64,000 bases of DNA from Solirubrobacter soli DSM 22325 (GTDB lineage Bacteria; Actinomycetota; Thermoleophilia; Solirubrobacterales; Solirubrobacteraceae). The DNA lies in the NCBI RefSeq assembly GCF_000423665.1, contig NZ_AUIK01000025.1:1858-65857 (forward strand). The letters are read 5' to 3'. The notes under the pieces are model-generated. The model ran no database searches. It was given only the letters and a program-made list of their open reading frames with translations, and had not been told where the DNA came from. Made by a program: the position numbers and the translations under genes. The stretch's first letter is position 1, and the number at the start of each line of letters is the position of its first letter. Shown piece after piece: positions 43,689-52,000 of this stretch.

Positions 43689-44177
43689 ATGCCCGTCTCA
43701 CTGGACGAAATCGACGTCCGACTACTGAAGGAGCTCCAGACGGACGCGGACCGGCCCAACGTGGAGCTGGCCCGGATCGTCGGTCTGTCACCCGCCGCGA
43801 CGCTGAACCGCGTGCGGCGCATGAAGGAGGCGGGCGTTGTCCGCCACATCACCGCCCGGCTGGACTCGGCGACGGCCGGCTTCGCGCTGCAGGTCTACCT
43901 GCTGGTCACGCTCGCGCGCCACGACGACGCGGCGGAGCGCCGCTTCGCGGCCGAGGTGGCCGCGCTGGACAACATCATCTCCGCCGACTCGGTCGCGGGC
44001 GAGATCGACGCGATCCTGATGCTCGTCGCCCACGACGTGCAGGAGCTGCACGTGACGCTGTCGCGGCTCTCCACGCGCGGGGGCGCGCAACGGCTGATCA
44101 CCCTGCTTCGGCTGGCGGAGCTCAAGCCCGCATCGCCGCTGCCTCTGCGTGCGACATCCGTCCAAGGTCGCCGATGA
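43689..44177 (+). CDS. Lrp/AsnC family transcriptional regulator
   Basis: 162 residues from the ATG at 43689. The N-terminal helix-turn-helix (LDEIDVRLLKELQTDADRPNVELARIVGLSPAATLNRVRR) and a C-terminal RAM-like effector domain (LQVYLLVTLARHD...AEVAALDNIISADSVAGEIDAILMLVAHD) are present. These regulators sense amino acids. The divergent EamA exporter is the evident target. The longer frame from 43644 is not needed. Confidence 0.92.
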   Translation: MPVSLDEIDVRLLKELQTDADRPNVELARIVGLSPAATLNRVRRMKEAGVVRHITARLDSATAGFALQVYLLVTLARHDDAAERRFAAEVAALDNIISADSVAGEIDAILMLVAHDVQELHVTLSRLSTRGGAQRLITLLRLAELKPASPLPLRATSVQGRR

Positions 44178-44205
44178 GCCGGCGGTGGGTGTCGATGACC
44201 GGGAT

Positions 44206-44370
44206 ATGGAGATCCAAGGAAACAGCCCCGCTCTGATGATCCAGGCGAACTCGCTCGACGCAGTACGGGCAACCCTCGCCCAGGCCCAGCACGCCCAGAC
44301 CCCGCAGGACCACCAGAACGTCATCCTCGAGCTCTCGACCGCCGCGCAGCAGCTGCTCACGTCCGGCTAG
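44206..44370 (+). CDS. Small hypothetical protein (54 residues)
   Basis: Begins MEIQGNSPALMIQANSLDAV and is predicted to be all-helical (ATLAQAQHAQTPQDHQ). No family recognised. It starts 28 bases after the Lrp stop, on the same strand. An internal ATG at 44236 is an alternative start. A GC-rich CCCCC/GGGGG stem follows the stop. Confidence 0.45.
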   Translation: MEIQGNSPALMIQANSLDAVRATLAQAQHAQTPQDHQNVILELSTAAQQLLTSG

Positions 44371-44460
44371 CCGCACCCCCCTGGTGGGGGCTCCGTACAC
44401 GCGATTGGCATGGTCGCACCCGCGTGTATCAGGCGCCGCACTGCGAATCTCCTATCCACG

Positions 44461-44664
44461 ATGTCCGCCTTCGAACTCCACAACCAACTGAAGGAACTGC
44501 ACGCCGAGCGTCACCTCGCCGAGGAGACCGGCGTCGCCAACATCGGGTCCTACATGGCCGACCTCGAGCGCGACATCGCGCGCTCGCACGCCGCCTTCAT
44601 CGGCGCGGCGGTCACCGAGATCGCGACGTTCCGCGCGCAGCTCTCGGGCCCGACCTTCGGGTAG
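44461..44664 (+). CDS. Small hypothetical protein (67 residues)
   Basis: MSAFELHNQLKELHAERHLA start at 44461; the product is helical and mixed-charge, with VANIGSYMADLERDI and TEIATFRAQL heptad-like stretches that could form a coiled coil. No family recognised. It is in the insertion between Lrp and ftsH and is followed by a terminator-like hairpin shared with the convergent ftsH. Confidence 0.5.
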   Translation: MSAFELHNQLKELHAERHLAEETGVANIGSYMADLERDIARSHAAFIGAAVTEIATFRAQLSGPTFG

Positions 44665-44710
44665 CGCCTGACGGCATCGCCGCGCGCTCTCCGCGCTACG
44701 CGACGGCGTA

Positions 44711-44731
44711 GGCGCCCGCTGGGCGGGCGCC
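44711..44731. terminator. Bidirectional terminator-like hairpin
   Basis: GGCGCCCGC (44711-44719) pairs with GCGGGCGCC (44723-44731), 9-bp stem with a 3-base loop, between the convergent 67-residue gene and ftsH. Confidence 0.6.
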
Positions 44732-44750
44732 GCACCACGCCGCGTCGGGC

Positions 44751-46739
44751 TTACGCCAACTCGGGCTTTTCCGGGAAGTCGCGCCGCAGCTCGGCGGCGC
44801 CGCCGGCGAGGCCGGGACGCGGGAGGCCGCGCTTGGCCGACTCGCGGTCGCGCGAGACCGTGCCGCCGAGCTCCGGACGCTCCGGGCCTTCGGGCAGGTC
44901 GGGCCAGAGCTCGGACTCCGGCGCCCCCGCGAGGAGGGCCTCGAACTGCTCGCGCTCGATCGTCTCGCGCTTGAGCAGCAGCTCGGAGATCGACTCCAGG
45001 CTGGCGCGGTGCTCGGCCAGCAGGTCCTTGGCGACCTGGTGCGCGCCCTCGACGATCCGGCGGATCTCGTCGTCGATCTCGCGGGCGATCTCGTCGGAGT
45101 AGTCCGGCTCGGAGGAGAACTCGCGGCCGAGGAACGGCTGGCCGTGATCGTGGCCGAAGACGCGCGGCCCGAGCTTCTCGCTCATGCCGAAGCGCATGAC
45201 CATCTGCTTGGCCGTCGCCGTGACCTTCTCGAGGTCGTTGGACGCGCCCGTGGTGATCTCGCCGAAGATGATCTCCTCCGCGGCGCGGCCGCCGAGGGTC
45301 ATCGCCATCGTGTCCAGCAGCTCCGCGCGCGTGGTGAGGAACTTGTCCTCGGACGGGAGGCTGATCGTGTAGCCGAGGGCTTGGCCGCGGCTGATGATCG
45401 AGATCTTGTGGACCGGGTCGGAGTGCTCGAGGTAGTGGCCGACGATCGCGTGGCCCATCTCGTGGTACGCGGTGACCAGGCGTTCCTTCTCGCCCATGAC
45501 CCGGGTCTTCTTCTCCGGGCCGGCGACCACGCGCATGATGCCCTCTTCGAGCTCGACCTGCGTGATCTCCTTCTTGCCCGTGCGGGCGGCGAGGAGCGCG
45601 GCCTCGTTGACCAGGTTGGACAGGTCGGCGCCGGTGAAGCCGGGGGTCTGGCCCGCCAGCGTGTCGACGTCGATGCCCTTGGCCAGCGGCTTGCCGCGGG
45701 TGTGGACCTCGAGGATCTTCGCGCGGCCCTTGCGGTCCGGGCGATCGACGGTGATCTGCCGGTCGAAGCGGCCGGGGCGCAGCAGGGCGGGATCGAGGAT
45801 GTCGGGCCGGTTGGTGGCCGCGATCATGATGATGTTGTCCTTGGCCTCGAAGCCGTCCATCTCCACCAGGAGCTGGTTGAGCGTCTGCTCGCGCTCGTCG
45901 TGACCGCCGCCGAGCCCGGCGCCACGATGGCGGCCGACGGCGTCGATCTCGTCCATGAAGATGATGCAGGGCGAGTTCTGCTTGGCCTGCTCGAAGAGGT
46001 CGCGCACGCGGGACGCGCCCACGCCGACGAACATCTCGACGAAGTCCGAGCCCGAGATCGAGAAGAACGGGACGCCCGCCTCACCCGCGACCGCGCGGGC
46101 CAGCAGCGTCTTGCCGGTGCCGGGCGGGCCGTAGAGCAGGACGCCCTTCGGGATCCGCGCGCCGAGCGCCTGGAACTTCTTCGGGTTCTCGAGGAACTCC
46201 TTGATCTCGTGCAGCTCCTCGACCGCCTCGTCCACGCCCGCGACGTCGCGGAACGTGATCTTCGGCGAGTCGACGCTCATCCGCTTCGCCCGGGACTTGC
46301 CGAACGACATGACCTTCGAGCCGCCGCCCTGGACCTGGTTCATCAGGAAGATCCAGAACCCGATGAAGATCAGGATCGGGAAGACGTAGGTCAGGAGCGA
46401 GAGGATCACGCTCGAGCGCGCCGGCTTGATGTCGAAGCCGTTGATCTTGCCCTCGGCGGCCGCGGTACGCAGCTTGTTGATCAGCGCGGCACCCGCGTCG
46501 CCCTGGACCCAGCCGGTCGTGTAGCGCTTCTTCTCCGGACCCTTCAGCGTGACCTCGGCCGAGTTGTCCTTCGTGCGCAGAACGACGTTGTCGACCTGAT
46601 CGTTGTCGATCTGGGTGAGGAACTGGTTGTAGCTCGTCGCCGGCGCCTGATTCCCGTTCTGGATCAGCTTGGAGGCGAAGAACGCCAGCACGATCACGAT
46701 CAGGATCGGGAAGGCGGCGCTCTTGAAGAAGCGGCTCAT
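44751..46739 (-). CDS. ftsH: ATP-dependent zinc metalloprotease FtsH
   Basis: 662 residues. N-terminal membrane helix, extracytoplasmic domain and second helix (LLTYVFPILIFIGFWIFLM), then AAA ATPase with Walker A GPPGTGKT, Walker B CIIFMDEIDAV and SRH, then the M41 protease with zinc motif HEMGH. The C-terminal ~60 residues after SELLLKRETIEREQFEALL are disordered. FtsH degrades misfolded and regulated membrane proteins. It is upstream of folP in the ancestral order, now separated by the EamA/Lrp island; hpt precedes it. Confidence 0.97.
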   Translation of the reverse strand: MSRFFKSAAFPILIVIVLAFFASKLIQNGNQAPATSYNQFLTQIDNDQVDNVVLRTKDNSAEVTLKGPEKKRYTTGWVQGDAGAALINKLRTAAAEGKINGFDIKPARSSVILSLLTYVFPILIFIGFWIFLMNQVQGGGSKVMSFGKSRAKRMSVDSPKITFRDVAGVDEAVEELHEIKEFLENPKKFQALGARIPKGVLLYGPPGTGKTLLARAVAGEAGVPFFSISGSDFVEMFVGVGASRVRDLFEQAKQNSPCIIFMDEIDAVGRHRGAGLGGGHDEREQTLNQLLVEMDGFEAKDNIIMIAATNRPDILDPALLRPGRFDRQITVDRPDRKGRAKILEVHTRGKPLAKGIDVDTLAGQTPGFTGADLSNLVNEAALLAARTGKKEITQVELEEGIMRVVAGPEKKTRVMGEKERLVTAYHEMGHAIVGHYLEHSDPVHKISIISRGQALGYTISLPSEDKFLTTRAELLDTMAMTLGGRAAEEIIFGEITTGASNDLEKVTATAKQMVMRFGMSEKLGPRVFGHDHGQPFLGREFSSEPDYSDEIAREIDDEIRRIVEGAHQVAKDLLAEHRASLESISELLLKRETIEREQFEALLAGAPESELWPDLPEGPERPELGGTVSRDRESAKRGLPRPGLAGGAAELRRDFPEKPELA

Positions 46740-46862
46740 GAGCCGGCGCGCATCCCGCGCGCAGAAGTGATACGGCGAGTCAAGATGATCAAGGCTACCA
46801 AGGAGTTCGCAGAGCCAAAGGGGGTTCGGCCAGTGTGGTTCGGGTTTGTATGCGGCGGCTAA

Positions 46863-47396
46863 TCAGTCGTCAGTGAGTACCAACGCGGCCACGTAGGGAA
46901 GGTTCCGGTAGCGCTCCGCGTAGTCGAGCCCGTAGCCGATCGCGAACTTGTCAGGAATCTCGAAACCGGTGTAACGGACAGGGAGATCCACCGTCCTCCG
47001 GCTGGGTTTGGTCAGCAGGGCGCACACCTCCAGGGAGGCCGGCCCTCGACCTTTGAGCGTCCGCATCAGGTACTGGAGCGTCAGTCCGGAGTCCACGATG
47101 TCCTCGACGATCAGGACGTGCCGGCCCTCCAGGGGCGCGTCGAGGTCCTTGAGGATCCGCACCACGCCGCTCGATTCCGTGCTCGACCCGTACGACGCGA
47201 CGGCCATGAAGTCGACCTCGCAGCCGACGTCCAGATGCCGCATCAGGTCGGCCAGGAACAGGAACGCGCCCTTCAGGACCCCGATCAGGAGCAGGTCCTT
47301 GCCTTCATAGTCGCGGGCGATCTCTTCCGCCATCGCCCGGATGCGGTGCTGCAGGTCGTCCGCCTGGACGAGGATCTCGCCGATCTCTTCCTTCAT
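46863..47396 (-). CDS. hpt: Hypoxanthine phosphoribosyltransferase
   Basis: 177 residues. The PRPP-binding motif VLIVEDIVDSGLTL and the SYGSSTESSG loop identify a hypoxanthine/guanine phosphoribosyltransferase for purine salvage. The ATG at 47396 overlaps the tilS stop (ATGA). In Bacillus the same tilS-hprT-ftsH order occurs, and TilS and HprT are reported to interact and regulate ftsH. The 123-bp spacer to ftsH probably contains the ftsH promoter (a TTGACT hexamer is visible). Confidence 0.95.
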   Translation of the reverse strand: MKEEIGEILVQADDLQHRIRAMAEEIARDYEGKDLLLIGVLKGAFLFLADLMRHLDVGCEVDFMAVASYGSSTESSGVVRILKDLDAPLEGRHVLIVEDIVDSGLTLQYLMRTLKGRGPASLEVCALLTKPSRRTVDLPVRYTGFEIPDKFAIGYGLDYAERYRNLPYVAALVLTDD

Positions 47397-48583
47397 GGGG
47401 CCGCGGAGTCTAGGAGCCAGGACAGTCGCACTTGCGTGTGGGTTTCCGGTCCGACGCGGAAGCGCTCCCCCGTCGCCACGCCCGGCACCCACGCGATCTC
47501 GCCGTCGGAGAGCACGATCGGCAGCCTGTGCCTGGTCTCGCGCGGGATCTTGCGGTCGGTGAAGAGGTCCTGGAGGGACTTGCTGCCGTCGAGCCCGAGT
47601 GGGCGCATCCGGTCGCCGGGCCGCCATCCCCGAACCTCGAGCGTGCCCGCCAGCGCCTCGCCGGCCAATGTCCCGTCGGCGATCGCGAAGTGTCCCCGCT
47701 CGGACACGAGCTCCCCGTCGCCGAACGCGACGCGGCCGGGAATCGGGAGCTCCGCGGGAGTCGGATCGCTCGTCTCCTGCGGGTGCTCGATCCGCAGGCG
47801 GCCGTACTCGGAGATGGCGCGCAGACCGCCGGGCAGGTCGAGCGACGCGGTGCCGGGATGCTTCGCGAGCGAGACGATCGCGTCGACGTGCGCGGCGATG
47901 TTGATCTCCCCGGCCAGGCGCTGGAGGACGACTCGCGGCGCAACCTCGAGATCCGCCGTGGTCACAAAAGCCCGCTCCACGTACTTCTGTGACCACTCGT
48001 CGAGCGCGGCCGCCTCCTCCCGCAGCTGCCGCAGCGTCTCGAGCATGTTCGCCTCGGCGGCCGGGTGGAGCCGGCGCAGGGCCGGGAGGATCTCGTTCCG
48101 GATGTGCCCGCGCACGGATGCCGGGTTCGATGAGTCCTCGCGCCACGCGAGACCGTGCGCGACGTTGTAGGCCGCGGTCTCTTCTCTCGTGAGGTCGAGC
48201 AGCGGGCGGAGCACACGGTCCTCGCGCATCCCCAGCAGCGCGCGGCGGCCGGGTGAGGCGGCGAGGCGGTAGATCAGGGTCTCGAGCTGATCGGTCGCCG
48301 TGTGTCCTACGGCGATCTGCCGGTCGCCGGCGATCCGCTCCGCCGCGGCGTAGCGCAGCTCCCTCGCCCACGCCTGCACGTTGCCGACGGGCTGTCCGGC
48401 GTGCACGACGTGCAGCTCGATCCGGAGCTCGTCGCAGAGCGCGCGGCAGAAGGCCTCGTCGCCGTCGGACTCCTCCCCGCGCAGCCCGTAGTTGACGTGC
48501 AGCGCCTGCACGTCCTCGTCGCGCAGCTTGTGCAGCAGGCAGACCGAGTCGCGCCCGCCCGACAGCAGCACGAGCACCTTCAT
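47393..48583 (-). CDS. tilS: tRNA(Ile)-lysidine synthetase
   Basis: 396 residues. N-terminal PP-loop SGGRDS (residues ~9-14) for ATP binding, the N-type PPase domain with HTATDQLET, SPGRRALLGM, and a C-terminal RPGDRMRPLGLDGSKSLQDLF substrate-binding part. It modifies the wobble C34 of tRNA-Ile(CAU) to lysidine. The ATG overlaps the stop of the cyclase gene and its own stop overlaps hpt. Confidence 0.95.
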   Translation of the reverse strand: MKVLVLLSGGRDSVCLLHKLRDEDVQALHVNYGLRGEESDGDEAFCRALCDELRIELHVVHAGQPVGNVQAWARELRYAAAERIAGDRQIAVGHTATDQLETLIYRLAASPGRRALLGMREDRVLRPLLDLTREETAAYNVAHGLAWREDSSNPASVRGHIRNEILPALRRLHPAAEANMLETLRQLREEAAALDEWSQKYVERAFVTTADLEVAPRVVLQRLAGEINIAAHVDAIVSLAKHPGTASLDLPGGLRAISEYGRLRIEHPQETSDPTPAELPIPGRVAFGDGELVSERGHFAIADGTLAGEALAGTLEVRGWRPGDRMRPLGLDGSKSLQDLFTDRKIPRETRHRLPIVLSDGEIAWVPGVATGERFRVGPETHTQVRLSWLLDSAAP

Positions 48584-49737
48584 CGCAGCCCTGCCAGGAA
48601 CAGCTCGGTCGCCTCGCCGAAGCCCTTGAGCTTGACCTCGCCGATCGGCTGGAAGGTGAGGTGCCGGCCCGCCGCCTCGCGGACCTCGCGCGTGACCAGG
48701 ACCTCGCCGCCGGTCGCCCGCGCGCTCACCCGCGCCGCCAGGTTGACCGCGCGGCCGTAGTAGTCGCCGTCGCGATACAGGGCGCTGCCCACGTGGACGC
48801 CGATCCGCGGCAGCGGGCGCTCGGTCGACAGCGTCACAAGGCCGACCGCCCAGTCGCACAGCGCTGACGGTTCGGTCCCGACGACCATCACCTCGTCGCC
48901 GATCGTCTTGATCACGCGCGCGGTGTCGGGCAGCGTCTCGCCGACGAGGTCGACGAAGCGCTCGACGACCTCCAGCGCCTCCTCCTCCCCCACCTCCTCG
49001 GTCAGCCGCGTGTAGCCCGCGAGGTCGGCGAAGGCGATCGCGACCCGGACGCGGCCGAGCGCGGCGTCGTCGGCGACCAGCTCGAGGTGCCCGACGACGT
49101 CCTGCGCGATGAAGTGCTGGAGCGTGCGCTGGTGCACGGAGTCCATGATCGGGCCCGCCAGCGGCAGCAGCTCCGAGGCAAGGTCGCTCAGCTCCTCCGC
49201 GATGTCCAGGACGGGCGCGCCGTCGCGGATCATCGGCTCGTGGACGTAGAGGTGGAAGAGCTTGACCTCGGCGTCGGCGATCTGGGCCAGCGCCAGCCCG
49301 TACACCCGCACGAGCTGGAGGAACGCGACCAGCGGCAGCCCGGCGTCCAGGACGGCGCCGAAGCGCTGCAGGAGCGAGATGTCGTCCTCGGTGAGGTGCT
49401 CGAGCGACTCCGCGCTGAACCCCGCCGCGCTCCAGATGCGCCGGATCAGCTCCGGCTCGAGGCCGGTCTCGCGGACGGCGTCCTTGAGGCCGTACTCGAC
49501 CTCCGGGTCCGGGAAGAGGTCCTCGAGATAGCCGAAGGCGAGTCGCCCCTGCTTGGCGGCGACCCGGAGCTGGTCGAGCGAGTGACCCCGTGAGCGCAGG
49601 CGGGCGACCAGCCGGGCCTGGGCGAGCGCCGCGGGCGTCCACTCGCCGTCGCGCAGCGGCACGATCCCCTCCGCCACCCACCGGCGCAGGGTGGCGGGCG
49701 AGATGTCCAGGGAGCGGGCGACGTCGGCCAGGGTCAT
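48580..49737 (-). CDS. MerR-type HTH fused to class III nucleotidyl cyclase
   Basis: 385 residues. Residues 1-60 are a MerR-like winged helix (LADVARSLDISPATLRRWVAEG). A helical regulatory region of ~170 residues follows. From ~225 there is a class III adenylate/guanylate cyclase: metal Asp in FADLAGYT (Asp238), VIKTIGDEVMV, and GRAVNLAARV, so the key catalytic residues appear intact. It would make cyclic AMP in response to a ligand or DNA state. It is coupled to tilS by ATGA overlap, so a signalling protein heads the tilS-hpt operon. Confidence 0.87.
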   Translation of the reverse strand: MTLADVARSLDISPATLRRWVAEGIVPLRDGEWTPAALAQARLVARLRSRGHSLDQLRVAAKQGRLAFGYLEDLFPDPEVEYGLKDAVRETGLEPELIRRIWSAAGFSAESLEHLTEDDISLLQRFGAVLDAGLPLVAFLQLVRVYGLALAQIADAEVKLFHLYVHEPMIRDGAPVLDIAEELSDLASELLPLAGPIMDSVHQRTLQHFIAQDVVGHLELVADDAALGRVRVAIAFADLAGYTRLTEEVGEEEALEVVERFVDLVGETLPDTARVIKTIGDEVMVVGTEPSALCDWAVGLVTLSTERPLPRIGVHVGSALYRDGDYYGRAVNLAARVSARATGGEVLVTREVREAAGRHLTFQPIGEVKLKGFGEATELFLAGLR

Positions 49738-49756
49738 GCGACGACCGCCCCGCTCG

Positions 49757-50182
49757 TCAGACCTTCAGGTGGGGCTTCTCGCGCTCGACGTAGTCGCGGT
49801 ACTGGTCGTAGATCGGCTTGGTGATGGGGATCAGCGCCAGCGCGGCCTTGAGGTCGCCGCCGGTCTTGATCCGCCGCCGCGCGACCGCCATCGGGACGTT
49901 CTCCTTGCCCTGGAAGTAGCGGTTCGCGACCTCGGACGACATCGTCATCTGGACCTTGGACTCCCAGTCGACGTCGTCCGACCACTCCCAGTAGAGGTTG
50001 CCCTCCTCGTCGCCCCGCGTGGCGCGGATGTTCACGACAACGTCGAAGTCCGAGAACTCGAACCGCTGTGGCGTGTCCGCGTCACGCAGCTTGGGCCCCA
50101 TGTCGGGGTCGGCGTCCATCAGCGAGAAGATCTTGTCGATCACCTCGCGGAGCTCCTTGGCCGACTCGAATGAGGCGCTCAT
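49757..50182 (-). CDS. SCP2 sterol-binding domain protein
   Basis: 141 residues with SCP2 features: FDVVVNIRATRGDEEGN, SKVQMTMSSEVANRYFQGKENVPMAVARRRIKTGGDL, KPIYDQYRDYV. SCP2 proteins bind fatty acyl-CoA or sterol-like ligands. It lies 19 bases before the cyclase gene and 3 bases after the lysine-rich-tail gene, on the same strand, so the three may be one operon. Confidence 0.82.
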   Translation of the reverse strand: MSASFESAKELREVIDKIFSLMDADPDMGPKLRDADTPQRFEFSDFDVVVNIRATRGDEEGNLYWEWSDDVDWESKVQMTMSSEVANRYFQGKENVPMAVARRRIKTGGDLKAALALIPITKPIYDQYRDYVEREKPHLKV

Positions 50183-50185
50183 GGC

Positions 50186-50824
50186 TCAGGACTCCCCGGC
50201 CGCCGGCTTCGGGGCCGCGGGCGCCGGGACCGTTGGCGCGGGCGCCGCGGGCTTGGGTTCGGCGGGAGCGGCGGGCTTCGCGACGGCGGCGGGCTTCGCG
50301 GCGGCGGCGGCCGGCTTCTTCGCGGGGGCGCGCTTGCGCGCGGCGGCCGGCTTCTTGACGGCGGCGGCTTTCGGCTTGGCGGCAGCGGCGGGCTTGGCCT
50401 TGGCCTTGGCCGCGGCGGGCTTCTTGGCGGCGGCGGGCTTGCGCTTGGCGGCCGTCTTGCGCGCGGCGGGCTTGCGCTTGGCGGCGGCAGCCGGCTTGGC
50501 GGGCGCGTCCTTGGCAGCGGGCGCGGCGGCGCCGGACGGGCGGATCTCGAGCGACGCCACGCGGGAGGCGAGCGCCTCGACCTCACGCCGCAGGCGCTTG
50601 ACCTCGTCCAGCACCTTCATGTCCTCGAGCGTCACGCGCACCTTGCCGGCGGCGGCAGCGATCTCGTCGACGATCTCACGAGTTCTCTCGCGCGTCGAGG
50701 CAGCACCCTCGGCAGAAACCTGGAGGGCCCGCTCGACCGCGGAGCGGACGGCCGCGAGAGCGTCGGTCTCGACGCTCTTGTCGTCCTTCTTGTCCTTCTT
50801 GTCCTTCTTCTTGTCCTTCGCCAT
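50186..50824 (-). CDS. Coiled-coil protein with histone H1-like Ala/Lys/Pro-rich tail
   Basis: 212 residues from the ATG at 50824. A Lys/Asp-rich leader (KDKKKDKKDKKDDKS), then ~80 residues of amphipathic helix (ALAAVRSAVERALQVS ... VKRLRREVEALASRVASL) that resembles phasin-type coiled coils, then a ~110-residue AAKPAAAKK-type basic tail. Such tails bind DNA (H1-like) or polyhydroxyalkanoate granules (PhaF-like). A shorter, similarly built protein lies at 52001-52543. The divergent phosphorylase starts 34 bases away. Confidence 0.75.
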   Translation of the reverse strand: MAKDKKKDKKDKKDDKSVETDALAAVRSAVERALQVSAEGAASTRERTREIVDEIAAAAGKVRVTLEDMKVLDEVKRLRREVEALASRVASLEIRPSGAAAPAAKDAPAKPAAAAKRKPAARKTAAKRKPAAAKKPAAAKAKAKPAAAAKPKAAAVKKPAAARKRAPAKKPAAAAAKPAAVAKPAAPAEPKPAAPAPTVPAPAAPKPAAGES

Positions 50825-50858
50825 GGCGACCGGCAACTCTAGTTCGATAGGGCGTCGC

Positions 50859-51539
50859 ATGTCGCCAGAGACCATCCACATCCGCCCGCACGAGCCCGTC
50901 GCCGAGCGCGTCCTGCTCCCCGGCGACCCCGGCCGGGCGTTGCGCCTCGCCCAACTGCTGATCACCGGCGTCCCCAAGATGCTCAACCACAACCGGGGCC
51001 TGTGGGGCTACAGCGGCGTGGCGATCGACGGGGCCCCGCTGACCGTCCAGGCGACCGGCATGGGCGGCCCCAGCGCGGCGATCGTGGCCGAGGAGCTGAT
51101 CATGCTGGGCGCCCGCCGACTGCTGCGCGTCGGCACCTGCGGGGCGCTGTCGGAGGGGCTGGCGCTCGGCGGATTGCTGTCCGCGTCGGCGGCTTTGCCC
51201 GGCGATGGGACGAGCCGCGCGCTCGGCGCCTCGGGGCCGCTGGCGCCCGACCCGGTCCTGCAAGATCGCTTGCACACCCCCGCGGGGGTGATCGTCTCGT
51301 CCGACCTCTTCTACGACCCGTTCCCCTCGCGCGTGGACGAGTGGCGCGCCGCGGGCGCGGTCGCGATCGAGATGGAGGCGGCGACCCTGTTCGCGCTCGC
51401 CGCCCGCCACGGCCTCGCCGCCGCGTGCGTGTGCGTGGTCTCGGACATCGTCCCCACCCGCGAACGCATCGCCGACGAGGCGCTGCTCGCCGCCGAGGAG
51501 GAGATGGGCCGCGTGGCCCTCGCCGCACTGGCGTCGTGA
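50859..51539 (+). CDS. Purine-nucleoside phosphorylase (DeoD/uridine phosphorylase superfamily)
   Basis: 226 residues from ATG 50859. LLPGDPGRALRLAQLL holds the phosphate-binding GDPxRA; GMGGPSAAIVAEELI, RVGTCGAL and AIEMEAATLFALAAR are the nucleoside and ribose-binding signatures. It reversibly splits nucleosides into base and ribose 1-phosphate. Its length fits the hexameric NP-I family. The N-terminus has an extra PHEPVAERV. It is divergent from the lysine-rich-tail gene with only 34 bp between starts. Confidence 0.88.
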   Translation: MSPETIHIRPHEPVAERVLLPGDPGRALRLAQLLITGVPKMLNHNRGLWGYSGVAIDGAPLTVQATGMGGPSAAIVAEELIMLGARRLLRVGTCGALSEGLALGGLLSASAALPGDGTSRALGASGPLAPDPVLQDRLHTPAGVIVSSDLFYDPFPSRVDEWRAAGAVAIEMEAATLFALAARHGLAAACVCVVSDIVPTRERIADEALLAAEEEMGRVALAALAS

Positions 51540-52000
51540 CGGCCGCGCGGTGCGCCGCGCCGCAGCGGGCGCGGGCCGTCGCGCACGCGCTTGCCTGGGG
51601 CCCGCGCGGCGCGTCCTCGCCAGCACGGGGTGTGTTGCTCCGCTCCCGCATAGCGCAACACCAGCAACACACCCCCCCGCTGGATCAGTCGCGCTCGTGT
51701 GATGTGGAGCCCGCGCGACGTGGCGCGGGGTCGCGCGGCGCGGGATCGCGCGGCGCGGCACGGCACGGCACGGCGCAGGGCGGCGCGGCACGGCGCAGGG
51801 CGGTGCGGCGCGGGCGGCGCGGCGCCGGCGGCGCGGCGCGGCGCAGGCGGCGCGGCGCAGGCGGCGCGGCGCGGCGCAGGCGGCGCGGCGCAGGGCGGCG
51901 CGGGCGGCGCGGCGCAGGGCGGGGCGGCGCGGCGCAGGGCGGCGCGGCCGGTGCAGGGCGGGGCGGCGCGGCGGGCGCGGGGCGCCCCCGCCGCTCCGTC
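51540..52000. other. Low-complexity GC-rich spacer
   Basis: No real gene is seen. A 10-bp inverted repeat GTGTGTTGCT/AGCAACACAC (51630-51639 and 51663-51672) may terminate the phosphorylase transcript. From about 51715 to 51985 the sequence is short, irregular tandem GGCGCGGCGCAGGC-type units, and frames read through it are artefacts. Confidence 0.7.
51715..51985. repeat. GGCGCGGCGCAGG-type low-complexity repeat tract
   Basis: Many imperfect copies of GGCGCGGCGCAGG and variants, nearly pure G/C with scattered A. It begins 176 bases after the phosphorylase stop and ends just before the 52001 gene's stop. Confidence 0.85.
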
